A DNA stretch of 64,000 nucleotides from Micromonospora mirobrigensis (GTDB lineage: Bacteria > Actinomycetota > Actinomycetes > Mycobacteriales > Micromonosporaceae), in NCBI RefSeq assembly GCF_900091555.1, contig NZ_FMCX01000005.1, forward strand, positions 434,001-498,000, given 5' to 3'. The notes beneath the pieces were generated by a model. The model was not told where the DNA came from and did no database searches. It was given only the letters and a program-made list of their open reading frames with translations. The first letter of the stretch is position 1; every line of letters begins with the position of its first letter. Made by a program: the position numbers and the translations under genes. Of the stretch, positions 17,783 to 25,676 are shown piece by piece.

Positions 17783-18685
17783 GTGTCGTCCGTCCGCAAC
17801 CGGATGAAGCAGCTCGTGCCCACGCAGGTCTCCGATCGCATCAAGGGCGGCCTGGTCGACTACGGCGTACGCACCAGCGACCGTCGCCCACTGCCGGACT
17901 TCCTGATCATCGGCACGAAACGCGGCGGAACGACCTCGCTGTGGAACTACCTCATCCAGCACCCGTTGGTGCCCCGGCTCTTCCCGGCCTGGAACACCAA
18001 GGCCACGCACTACTTCGAGGAGAACTGGCACCGCGGCGAGGCGTGGTACCGGTCGCACTTCCCGACCACCCGGCAGCGGGCGGCCCTGGAGAACCGGCAC
18101 GGCGGGCCGGCGCGGGCGGGGGAGGCGGCGCCGCTGTACATGTTCCATCCTCTCGCCGCGCAGCGGGTCGCCGCGCTGATGCCCGGGGTGCGGCTGATCG
18201 TGCTGCTGCGCGACCCGGTGGAGCGGGCGTACTCGCACTGGAAGGAGCGGCGCACCAACGGGGTCGAGCCGTTGGGCTTCGCCGAGGCGCTGGCCGCCGA
18301 GCCGGAGCGCACGGCGGGGGAGCGGGAACGCCTGATCGCCGAGCCGGAGTACTTCAGCGAGGCGTACGACTGGTACACCTACCGGGCCCGCGGGCGCTAC
18401 CTGGAGCACCTGGAGCCGTGGCTGGAGCGGTTCGACCGCTCGCAGATCCTCTTCGTGCCCAGCGAGCAGCTCTACCGGGACGCCCGGGGCACCTATCGCC
18501 GGACGCTGGACTTCCTCGGCCTGCCCCCGCACGACCTGGGCGACTTCAAGGTCTACAACGACCGCCGGTCGGCGCCGCTGGACCCGGCGCTGCGCGCCGA
18601 GCTGACCGGCTACTACCGGCCGTACAACGCCGCGCTGCGGCAGCGGCTGGACCTTGATCTCGACTGGCCGGACGGGGTGGCGTGA
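17783..18685 (+). CDS. PAPS-dependent sulfotransferase
   Basis: A 300-residue cytosolic sulfotransferase. The 5'-phosphosulfate-binding loop is GTKRGGTTS (residues 44-52), directly after the beta-strand PDFLIIG. The 3'-phosphate-binding motif is RDPVERAYSHW from residue 143. A C-terminal FLGLPPHDL region is typical of carbohydrate sulfotransferases. GTG 17783 has AAGGGGTAGG upstream. It probably sulfates a sugar of the island's glycan. No PAPS-synthesis genes are in the window. Confidence 0.87.
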   Translation: MSSVRNRMKQLVPTQVSDRIKGGLVDYGVRTSDRRPLPDFLIIGTKRGGTTSLWNYLIQHPLVPRLFPAWNTKATHYFEENWHRGEAWYRSHFPTTRQRAALENRHGGPARAGEAAPLYMFHPLAAQRVAALMPGVRLIVLLRDPVERAYSHWKERRTNGVEPLGFAEALAAEPERTAGERERLIAEPEYFSEAYDWYTYRARGRYLEHLEPWLERFDRSQILFVPSEQLYRDARGTYRRTLDFLGLPPHDLGDFKVYNDRRSAPLDPALRAELTGYYRPYNAALRQRLDLDLDWPDGVA

Positions 18686-19947
18686 GCGCGCGGACGGCGG
18701 CGACCACGGGCGACCCCCGCACCCGCACCGATGGGCTGGGCTGGGTGGTCCGGGCCCTGTTCCCCGACGACCGGGTGGGGGTGACGCTGGGCGACCAGCC
18801 GCCGGCCGGGCACCGGACGCACTCCCGGTACGCGGTGGTGCCCTCGGTGGAGCGGGCGCGGTTCCTGCTCCCGTTGGGCGCGCACCGGGCCACGGCGGCG
18901 TCCCTGCTGGCGTACAACGCCCTGCGTCCGGCGAAGGTCCGCGCGGCGCGGGCGGTGCTGGGCGGGCTGGCCCGGGCCGGCGCGGTGGACCTGGCGCCCT
19001 TCCCGCGGCTGACCGTGTCGGTGCCGGCCGGCGCCGACCCGACGGAGCTGCTGCTCGCCGAGCGGCTGGCCGCCGCCGCCGGGCAGTCCGGCTGGCTGGC
19101 CGCCTGCGGGGTACGCCCACCGGACCCGAACCACAAGCCCACGTTGCAGCTCTTCGGCTCCGACGGCACCCCCCGCGGGTACGCCAAGGTGGGCTGGAAC
19201 CCGGCGACCCGGGCCCTGGTCACCGCCGAGTCGGCGGTGTTGCGGCAGTTGCCGCCGGTGAGCGGGGTCGGTGACCATCCGCTGGTGCCCCGGCTGCTGG
19301 GCGAGCTGGCCTGGGCCGGTCAGGCGGTGGCCGTGGTGGAGCCGCTCCCCGGCGACGTGCGCGGTGTCGGCGCCGACGACCCGCCACGGCTGGGGGCGCT
19401 GCTGGCGGTGGCCCGCCGGGGCGGCCTGCCGGCACCGCCGTTGCCACTGGCCGGCTCGCCGTTCCTGGCCCGACTGGCGGCCGAGGCGGCGCGGGCCGCC
19501 GACGTCGACCCGGTGGGGCAGCGGGCGCTGGCCGCCGTCGAGGCGTTGACCGCGCGGCACGGCACGACCACCGTCGAGTTCGGCCACTGGCACGGCGACT
19601 GGGTGCCGTGGAACCTCGGCCTGCACGCCGGGCGGTTGGTGGCGTGGGACTGGGAGCACAGCGGGCCGGACGTGCCGGTCGGCTTCGACCTGGCCCACGA
19701 CGCCTTCCAACGCGCCCTGGTGCTGACCGGCGCTCCGGCCGCCGAGGCGGCCAGGGCCGTCGACGCGCACCTGGAGCGGCACGGCGACGGGTTGGGTCTC
19801 GGGCCGGCGCAGCGCGGGCTGGTCGCCGACGGCTACCTGCTGGAGATGTGGCTGCGCACCTGGCGGCTGGCCGACGCCGGTGCCGGGTGGAACGCCGCCC
19901 TGCACCCGGCGCTGCTGGACGTGCTGCGGAGTCGGTACGGGGCCTGA
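18682..19947 (+). CDS. APH-fold phosphotransferase in the glycan island
   Basis: A 421-residue protein with an N-terminal region of unknown fold and a C-terminal aminoglycoside-phosphotransferase-like kinase fold. It shows the catalytic-loop motif HWHGDWVPWNLG and the metal-binding WDWEHSG followed by GFDLAHDAFQ. The relatives phosphorylate small hydroxylated substrates (aminoglycosides, choline, sugars); the substrate here is unknown but is presumably a glycan precursor or substituent. It overlaps the sulfotransferase stop as GTGA. Confidence 0.75.
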   Translation: MSARTAATTGDPRTRTDGLGWVVRALFPDDRVGVTLGDQPPAGHRTHSRYAVVPSVERARFLLPLGAHRATAASLLAYNALRPAKVRAARAVLGGLARAGAVDLAPFPRLTVSVPAGADPTELLLAERLAAAAGQSGWLAACGVRPPDPNHKPTLQLFGSDGTPRGYAKVGWNPATRALVTAESAVLRQLPPVSGVGDHPLVPRLLGELAWAGQAVAVVEPLPGDVRGVGADDPPRLGALLAVARRGGLPAPPLPLAGSPFLARLAAEAARAADVDPVGQRALAAVEALTARHGTTTVEFGHWHGDWVPWNLGLHAGRLVAWDWEHSGPDVPVGFDLAHDAFQRALVLTGAPAAEAARAVDAHLERHGDGLGLGPAQRGLVADGYLLEMWLRTWRLADAGAGWNAALHPALLDVLRSRYGA

Positions 19948-20008
19948 CCCCCTCGGCGGGGCGACGGTGAGGGAGAAGGGCATCAACGGTGACCGGGTGG
20001 GGAGTCGC

Positions 20009-20491
20009 GTGAACACATCTGTCGAGGATCGGCCGGATCCTCCGGTGCTGCTGCTGGTCGGCTCCAGCGGCGGGCACCTGGCCCAACTGCTCGCCCTGCG
20101 CCCCTGGTACGAGGGCCGGCGCCGCCGCTGGGTCACCTTCGACACCCCGGACGCGGTGTCGTTGCTCGCCGGTGAGGAGGTGGTGCCGGCTCACCATCCG
20201 ACCACCCGCAACGTGCGCAATCTGCTGCGCAACGCCCTGCTGGCCCGGCGGGTGCTGCGCCGGGGCGACGTCGCGGCGGTGATCACCACCGGCGCCGGGG
20301 TGGCGGTGCCGTTCGTGGTGCTGGCCCGGCTGCGCGGCATCCCCACCGTCTACATCGAGGTGTACGACCGGATCGACACCGCCACGCTCACCGCCCGCCT
20401 GTGCCGCCCGTTCCTGTCGGCGATGCTCGTGCAGTGGGAGGAGCAGCGCCGCCAGTACCCGGAGGCCACCGTCGTGGGGAACCTGCTGTGA
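20009..20491 (+). CDS. Alg14/PssD-like glycosyltransferase membrane subunit
   Basis: A 160-residue protein with VGSSGGHLAQLLAL at the N-terminus, the signature of the Alg14/PssD/EpsE subunit that anchors a two-part GT-B glycosyltransferase at the membrane. ADVITT-like AAVITTGAGVAVPF and a C-terminal VVGNLL are also present. GTG 20009 follows GGGGAG. It overlaps the next gene, the Alg13-like half, as GTGA. Together the two probably add the second sugar to the lipid-linked unit. Confidence 0.86.
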   Translation: MNTSVEDRPDPPVLLLVGSSGGHLAQLLALRPWYEGRRRRWVTFDTPDAVSLLAGEEVVPAHHPTTRNVRNLLRNALLARRVLRRGDVAAVITTGAGVAVPFVVLARLRGIPTVYIEVYDRIDTATLTARLCRPFLSAMLVQWEEQRRQYPEATVVGNLL

Positions 20492-21150
20492 ACACCGAAC
20501 CGACCGCGCCCGGCGCCGCTCCGGTCACCGCGCCGTCGCTGCCCCGGCAGCGGGACCGCCGCGCCCCGGCCCGCACCACGGTGCTGGTGGCCGTGGGTAC
20601 CGACAAGCATCCCTTCGACCGGCTGGTCGGTTGGTTGGAGGAGTGGCACCGGGAGGTCGGCGACGCGGTGGCGTTGACCGTCCAGCACGGGCACACCCGG
20701 GCGCCCGCCGTGCCGGGGGCAGTGCCGTTCCTCGACCACGACGCGTTGCAGGCCGGGATGGCCGGGGCGGACCTGGTGGTCTGCCACGGCGGGCCGGCGA
20801 CGATCCTGGAGGCCCGCCGGCACGGCCACCTGCCCATCGTGGTGCCCCGCGATCCGGGGCGTGGCGAGCACGTCGACGACCACCAGCAGCTGTTCGCCCG
20901 TCGGCTCGGGGCGGTGGGCAAGGTGGCGCTGGCCGAGACGCGGGAGGCGCTGTTCGAGGCGCTGCGGGCCGGCCTGGCCGACCGGGAGCGGTTCGCGGTG
21001 GCGGCCGACCCGACCGAGGTGGCCGCGCGCCGCGCGGCGGTGGACCGGGTCGGGGAGATCGTGGAGGGGCTGGTGGCCGCGTCGGCGCGGCGCCGGCCGT
21101 GGTGGCGACGCCGGCCGGACGCCGGCCGGGACGGAGGACGGAACCGATGA
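20488..21150 (+). CDS. Alg13/PssE-like glycosyltransferase catalytic subunit
   Basis: A 220-residue GT28 C-terminal-domain protein. VLVAVGTDKHPFDRL is the usual N-terminal strand-loop, and the nucleotide-sugar-binding region is VCHGGPATILEARRHGHLPIVVPR followed by HVDDHQQLFA. It is the catalytic half of the two-component enzyme. An extension of about 30 residues precedes the fold. It overlaps the Alg14-like gene upstream and the GT2 gene downstream by four bases each. Confidence 0.87.
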   Translation: MNTEPTAPGAAPVTAPSLPRQRDRRAPARTTVLVAVGTDKHPFDRLVGWLEEWHREVGDAVALTVQHGHTRAPAVPGAVPFLDHDALQAGMAGADLVVCHGGPATILEARRHGHLPIVVPRDPGRGEHVDDHQQLFARRLGAVGKVALAETREALFEALRAGLADRERFAVAADPTEVAARRAAVDRVGEIVEGLVAASARRRPWWRRRPDAGRDGGRNR

Positions 21151-22064
21151 ACCACCCCAGCGTGAGCGTGGTGGTCCCGACCCGGGACCGCCCGGAGCTG
21201 CTCCGCGCCGCGGTCGCCGCGATCCTCGCCCAGGAGCACCCCGGCGAGGTCGAGGTGGTGGTGGTGTACGACCAGTCCGAGCCGGACCGGTCGCTGGCGG
21301 AGCTGTCCCGGCCCGGTCGCACCGTCCGGGTGATCACCAACGGTCGTACGGCGGGGCTGGCCGGGGCCCGCAACTCGGGTGTGCTGGCCGCGGCCGGGGA
21401 TCTGGTGGCGTTCTGCGACGACGACGACGAGTGGCTGCCGGGGAAGCTGGCGGCCCAGGTGGCTGCCCTCGCGGCGACCCCGGAAGCCGAGTTCGTCAGT
21501 TGCGGGATCCGGGTCAGCTACGACGGGCAGACCATCGACCGGGTGTTGGACCGCGACCGGGTCACCCTGGACGCCCTGCTGCGGGACCGGATGACCGAGC
21601 TGCACCCGTCGACCTTCCTGATCCGCGCCTCGGCGTTGCGGGACGGCTTCGGGCTGGTCGACGAGGAGATCCCGGGCAGCTACGCCGAGGACTACGAGTT
21701 CCTGCTCCGGGCCGCCCGCAGCGCGCCACTGGTCAACCTGCGCACCCCGTACGTGCTGGTGCGCTGGCACAAGCGGTCGTACTTTGCGCAGCGTTGGGAC
21801 ACCATCTCCGAGGCGTTGCAGTGGCTGCTGGAGCGTTACCCCGAGTTCGCCGGCCAGCCGGCCGGGCAGGCCCGGGTGACCGGGCAGATCGCCTTCGCCC
21901 GGGCCGCCTCGGGTGACCGTAGGGGCGCGCTGTCCTGGGCGGGGCGGACGATCCGCAGCAATCCGCGGGAGCCGCGGGCGTACCTGGCGCTGGCGGTGGC
22001 CGGTCGGGTGGTGGGCGCGGAGGCGGTGCTGCGCACCCTGCACAAGCGCGGCCGGGGGATCTGA
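21147..22064 (+). CDS. Family 2 glycosyltransferase
   Basis: A 305-residue GT-A-fold enzyme with N-terminal SVSVVVPTRDRPELLRAAV. The metal-binding acidic cluster is FCDDDDEWLPGKL at about residues 90-102, and the acceptor-side motif is SYAEDYEFLLRAA. It probably adds a sugar to the island's repeat unit. ATG 21147 overlaps the previous stop. It is the last gene of the island; aroC begins 71 bp downstream with its own -10 element. Confidence 0.9.
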   Translation: MNHPSVSVVVPTRDRPELLRAAVAAILAQEHPGEVEVVVVYDQSEPDRSLAELSRPGRTVRVITNGRTAGLAGARNSGVLAAAGDLVAFCDDDDEWLPGKLAAQVAALAATPEAEFVSCGIRVSYDGQTIDRVLDRDRVTLDALLRDRMTELHPSTFLIRASALRDGFGLVDEEIPGSYAEDYEFLLRAARSAPLVNLRTPYVLVRWHKRSYFAQRWDTISEALQWLLERYPEFAGQPAGQARVTGQIAFARAASGDRRGALSWAGRTIRSNPREPRAYLALAVAGRVVGAEAVLRTLHKRGRGI

Positions 22065-22122
22065 GTTGGTTCCGGTGGGCGGGACGTGGTGGCCACGCCG
22101 CTGCCCCGCCCACCGGGCGTGA

Positions 22123-22128
22123 CAGACT
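22123..22128 (+). promoter_or_regulatory. Candidate -10 (CAGACT) for aroC, leaderless spacing
   Basis: CAGACT ends seven bases before the aroC GTG at 22136, the geometry of an actinobacterial leaderless transcript, and no ribosome-binding site is seen. It would let aroCK be transcribed independently of the upstream island. Confidence 0.4.
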
Positions 22129-22135
22129 GACCCCC

Positions 22136-23314
22136 GTGTTGCGCTGGCTGACCGCAGGTGAATCGCACGGACCCGCCCTGGTGGCGATGATCGAGGGTGT
22201 CCCCGCCGGCATCGAGGTGACCACCACCGAGATCGCCGACGAGCTGGCCCGCCGCCGACTCGGCTACGGCCGGGGCGCCCGGATGTCCTTCGAGCGCGAC
22301 GAGGTCGAGGTGATCGGCGGCCTGCGGCACGGGGTGACCCTGGGCAGCCCGGTGGCGATCCGGGTGGGCAACTCGGAGTGGCCGAAGTGGCAGACGGTGA
22401 TGGCCGCCGACCCGGTCGACCCGGAGGAGCTGGCCCGGCAGGCCCGCAACGCGCCGCTGACCCGGCCCCGGCCCGGCCACGCCGACCTGGCCGGTATGCA
22501 GAAGTACGGCCACACCGACGCCCGGCCGATCCTGGAGCGGGCCAGCGCCCGGGAGACCGCCGCCCGGGTGGCCGCCGGGACGGTCGCCAAGGCCCTGGTG
22601 AAGCAGGCCCTCGGCATCGAGATCGTGTCGCACGTGGTGGAGCTGGGCCCGGTCGCAGCGAAGCCCGGCCTGCGGCCCACCCCGGCCGACACCGAGCGGA
22701 TCGACGCCGACCCGCTGCGCTGCCTGGACCCGGAGGCCAGTGCCCGGATGGTCGCCGAGGTGGACGCCGCGAAGAAGGCCGCCGACACCCTCGGCGGCGT
22801 GGTCGAGGTGCTGGCGTACGGGGTGCCGCCGGGCCTGGGCAGCCACGTGCAGTGGGACCGCAAGCTCGACGCCCGGCTGGCCACCGCGCTGATGTCGATC
22901 CAGGCGATCAAGGGCGTGGAGATCGGCGACGGCTGGGAGCAGGCCCGCTCCCGGGGCTCGGCGGCGCACGACGAGATCGTGCCGACGGCCACCGGCGTGC
23001 GTCGGGTCACCGACCGGGCGGGTGGCCTGGAGGGCGGCATCACCACCGGTGAGCCGCTGCGGGTGAAGGCGGCGATGAAGCCGATCTCGTCGCTGAACCG
23101 GGCCCTGGCCACGGTCGACGTGACCACCGGCGAGCCGGCGACCGCGATCAACCAGCGGTCGGACGTGTGCGCGGTGCCGGCCGCCGCGGTGGTCGCCGAG
23201 GCGATGGTGGCGCTGGTGCTGGCCGAGGCGGCGACCGAGAAGTTCGGCGGCGACTCGGTGGCCGAGATCCGCCGCAACCTGGCGGCGTACCTCGACGCCC
23301 TGGTCATCCGGTGA
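22136..23314 (+). CDS. aroC: Chorismate synthase
   Basis: Converts 5-enolpyruvylshikimate-3-phosphate to chorismate using reduced FMN. It is 392 residues, full length. Signatures are the N-terminal LRWLTAGESHGPALVAMIEGVP, RRRLGYGRGARM, RPGHADLAGMQKYGHTDARPILERASARETAARVA, and the C-terminal SDVCAVPAAAVVAEAM. The GTG start has no Shine-Dalgarno but a -10 seven bases upstream. It is separated from aroE by the 13.8-kb glycan island. Confidence 0.98.
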   Translation: MLRWLTAGESHGPALVAMIEGVPAGIEVTTTEIADELARRRLGYGRGARMSFERDEVEVIGGLRHGVTLGSPVAIRVGNSEWPKWQTVMAADPVDPEELARQARNAPLTRPRPGHADLAGMQKYGHTDARPILERASARETAARVAAGTVAKALVKQALGIEIVSHVVELGPVAAKPGLRPTPADTERIDADPLRCLDPEASARMVAEVDAAKKAADTLGGVVEVLAYGVPPGLGSHVQWDRKLDARLATALMSIQAIKGVEIGDGWEQARSRGSAAHDEIVPTATGVRRVTDRAGGLEGGITTGEPLRVKAAMKPISSLNRALATVDVTTGEPATAINQRSDVCAVPAAAVVAEAMVALVLAEAATEKFGGDSVAEIRRNLAAYLDALVIR

Positions 23315-23357
23315 GCGGCCGAATGCCGCTGACCGTCCGTGTCGAGGGGAGCGACCG

Positions 23358-23864
23358 GTGACCCGGCCGGTCTGCGTGCTGGTCGGGGCTCCCGGCTCCG
23401 GCAAGTCCACGGTCGGCCAGATGCTCGCCGAGGCGTTGGGGGTGTCGTTCCGGGACACCGACGCCGACATCGAGGCGATGGCCGGCAAGCCGATCCCGGA
23501 GATCTTCATCGACGAGGGTGAGGCGCACTTCCGCGCCCTCGAGCGGGCGGCGGTGGCGGCGGCGCTGGCCTCGCACACGGGGGTGCTCGCCCTGGGCGGC
23601 GGCGCGGTCCTCGCCGAGGAGAACCGCGCCGCGCTGATCGGGCACTCGGTGGTGCACCTGTCGGTCGAGCTGCCGGACGCGGTGCGGCGGGTCGGGCTGG
23701 GCGCCGGGCGACCGCTGCTGGCGATCAACCCGCGAGCCACCCTGAAGCACCTGCTGGACCAGCGTCGACCGCTCTACTCCGAGGTGGCCACCGCGACGGT
23801 GGTCACCGACGGGCGCACCCCCGAGGAGATCGCCGCGGAGATCGCCGCCCTGCTCACGGCGTGA
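23358..23864 (+). CDS. aroK: Shikimate kinase
   Basis: ATP-dependent phosphorylation of shikimate. The P-loop GAPGSGKST is near residues 9-17, DTDADIEAMAGKPIPEIFIDEGEAHFRALE carries the shikimate-binding Asp and Arg, and LGGGAVL is present. It is 168 residues, normal size. The C-terminal 11 bp overlap the 3' end of the convergent hydrolase gene. Confidence 0.97.
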   Translation: MTRPVCVLVGAPGSGKSTVGQMLAEALGVSFRDTDADIEAMAGKPIPEIFIDEGEAHFRALERAAVAAALASHTGVLALGGGAVLAEENRAALIGHSVVHLSVELPDAVRRVGLGAGRPLLAINPRATLKHLLDQRRPLYSEVATATVVTDGRTPEEIAAEIAALLTA

Positions 23865-24627
23865 CTCCGGCGGCGATCTTCTCCAGCAGCCCGGCGAGCG
23901 CCGCGGGCTCGCTCAGCATCGGCCAGTGGCCGGTCGGCAGCGCGTGCAGGTCCGCGCCGGCCAGCTCGGCGAAGAACGGGTGTCCCTGCGCCATCATCGC
24001 GGTCACCACGTCCAGCGGGATGGTGCAGGCGACCAGCGCGGCCGGCATCGCCGACGTACCACCCGCCGCCGGTCGCGATGCGGAACCGGGCGCGCCGGTG
24101 CGCCGGACCGGGTCGGTCGCGGCCCGCAGCGGCTCCGGGGTGGACCGGCGGCGCAGTAGCGCCAGCGCGGCGTCGTCCAGTCCGGCCAGGCCGACCGCGT
24201 CGTCGGCCGGGTCCCAGGAGGGCGGCGGCAGCAGGTGCCCGTCGCCGATCACCGCGCGCAGCCGCTCCTGCTCCTGCGGCGGGTTGCTGTCGAACTGGGC
24301 CGTGCCGTCCGGCAGCGGGCCGCTGTCCACGTAGACGACCTTCGCGATCCGGTCCGGGATCCGGTCGGCGGCCTGGGTGACTGGCATCCCACCGCCGGAG
24401 TGCCCGACGAGCACCACGTCGTGCAGTTCCTCCATCTCGATCAGCGCGGTGAGGTCGGTGGTGTGGGTCTCCAGGCCGACCTGCGGTCCGGCCAGGTGGG
24501 CCCGCTCGGCCAACCCTGTCAGGGTCACCGGATACACCTCGTGCCCCCGCTCCCGCAGCGTCGCGGTCACGTCCCGCCACGCCCAACCGCCCAGCCAGAA
24601 ACCGGGCACCAGCACGAAAGTCGCCAT
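23854..24627 (-). CDS. Alpha/beta-fold hydrolase (esterase-like)
   Basis: A 257-residue cytosolic hydrolase of the AB_hydrolase_6/salicylate-esterase-like type. It begins TFVLVPGFWLGGWAWRDV, with the oxyanion region near GFWLGG. The nucleophile serine is in LVGHSGGG, the probable acid in the C-terminal half, and the catalytic histidine in LPTGHWPMLSEP. It is divergent from the WYL regulator, which probably controls it. It lies on the opposite strand within the interrupted aro operon; substrate unknown. Confidence 0.87.
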   Translation of the reverse strand: MATFVLVPGFWLGGWAWRDVTATLRERGHEVYPVTLTGLAERAHLAGPQVGLETHTTDLTALIEMEELHDVVLVGHSGGGMPVTQAADRIPDRIAKVVYVDSGPLPDGTAQFDSNPPQEQERLRAVIGDGHLLPPPSWDPADDAVGLAGLDDAALALLRRRSTPEPLRAATDPVRRTGAPGSASRPAAGGTSAMPAALVACTIPLDVVTAMMAQGHPFFAELAGADLHALPTGHWPMLSEPAALAGLLEKIAAGVTP

Positions 24628-24664
24628 CTCAGATCACCCTCGGTTCGTCGTCCGGGCAAGACCG

Positions 24665-24696
24665 TAGGCTTGATTCCGGACAGGTTCCGCCCGGAA
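24665..24696 (+). promoter_or_regulatory. Candidate promoter and operator for the WYL regulator
   Basis: A -10-like TAGGCT at 24665-24670 is followed at once by the inverted repeat TTCCGG (24674-24679) / CCGGAA (24691-24696). The repeat would cover the transcription start, a typical autorepression layout, and it lies in the 83-bp divergent gap shared with the hydrolase. Confidence 0.45.
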
Positions 24697-24710
24697 TGCA
24701 GAGGTGCTCC

Positions 24711-25676
24711 GTGTCACATCCCGCCGGCCGGGTGCTCGGCATGCTGGAGCTGCTCCAGAGCCACCACCGACTCACCGGGGCGCAGCTCGCGGGGCGCCTC
24801 GGCGTCGACGAGCGGACCGTGCGCCGCTACGCCGCCACCCTGGTCGACCTCGGCATCCCGGTCACGGCCACCCGCGGCCGGTACGGCGGTTACCGGCTGC
24901 GTCCCGGCTACAAGCTGCCGCCGCTGATGCTCACCGACGACGAGGCCGTCGCGGTGCTGCTCGGGCTGGTCGCCGCGGAACGGCTCGGGCTCGGCACCGA
25001 GGAGCCGGCCACCGCCACCGCGTCGGCGAAGATCAACCGGGTGCTGCCCGCCGAGCTCGCCGAGCGGCTCGCCGCCGTGCAGGAGCATCTCGGCTTCACC
25101 CTGCGCCGTACCGACCCGGCCGTCCGTCCGGCCACCGGCACGCTGCTCGCGCTCGCCGAGGCCACCCGGGAGCGCCGCCGGGTGACCCTCGCGTACCGCT
25201 CCTGGGCGGGGGACGAGTCCCGGCGGGAGGTCGACCCGTGGGGGCTGGTCTTCCACGCGGGACGCTGGTATCTCACCGGCCACGATCATCTCCGGGGCGA
25301 GCTGCGCACCTTCCGGCTGGACCGGATCGACACGGTCGCCGTCGGGTCGACGGGGTTCACCGTGCCGGACGGCTTCGACGCGGTGGCCCACGTGTCCCGC
25401 GCGCTGGCCGCCGTGCCCTACGCGCACTCCGTCGAGGTGCTGCTGGAGACCGATCTCGTCACCGCCCGCCGTCGGATCCCGCCCAGCGTGGCCGAGTTGA
25501 CCGTGGTGCGGGACGGGGTGCTGCTGCGCGGTCGGGCCGAGAACCTGGACGGGATGGCGCAGCTGCTCGCCGGCCTGGGCTGGCCGTTCACCGTGCTCGC
25601 GCCGGACGCGCTGCGAACCGCCGTCCGGGCCTACGCGGGCCGGTTGGCGGGCTGGGCCGAGCGGACGGTGCTCTGA
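24711..25676 (+). CDS. HTH-WYL transcriptional regulator (DeoR/YafY type)
   Basis: A 321-residue regulator. The N-terminal winged helix is RVLGMLELLQSHHRLTGAQLAGRL, then VDERTVRRYAATLVDLGIPV and a RGRYGGYRL wing. The middle/C-terminal WYL ligand-binding domain includes RRVTLAYRSW, REVDPWGLVFHAGRWYLTGHD and LRTFRLDRID, followed by a WCX-type tail. GTG 24711 is preferred because GAGG lies six bases upstream; ATG 24696 overlaps the putative operator and lacks a clear site. Its last 46 bp overlap the convergent CtaG-like gene. Confidence 0.9.
   Translation: MSHPAGRVLGMLELLQSHHRLTGAQLAGRLGVDERTVRRYAATLVDLGIPVTATRGRYGGYRLRPGYKLPPLMLTDDEAVAVLLGLVAAERLGLGTEEPATATASAKINRVLPAELAERLAAVQEHLGFTLRRTDPAVRPATGTLLALAEATRERRRVTLAYRSWAGDESRREVDPWGLVFHAGRWYLTGHDHLRGELRTFRLDRIDTVAVGSTGFTVPDGFDAVAHVSRALAAVPYAHSVEVLLETDLVTARRRIPPSVAELTVVRDGVLLRGRAENLDGMAQLLAGLGWPFTVLAPDALRTAVRAYAGRLAGWAERTVL

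Noticed and set aside
8596..22064. Integrated mobile element or phage as carrier of the glycan island
   Set aside because: No integrase, transposase, tRNA target or flanking direct repeats were seen, and base composition matches the chromosome; insertion, if any, is old.
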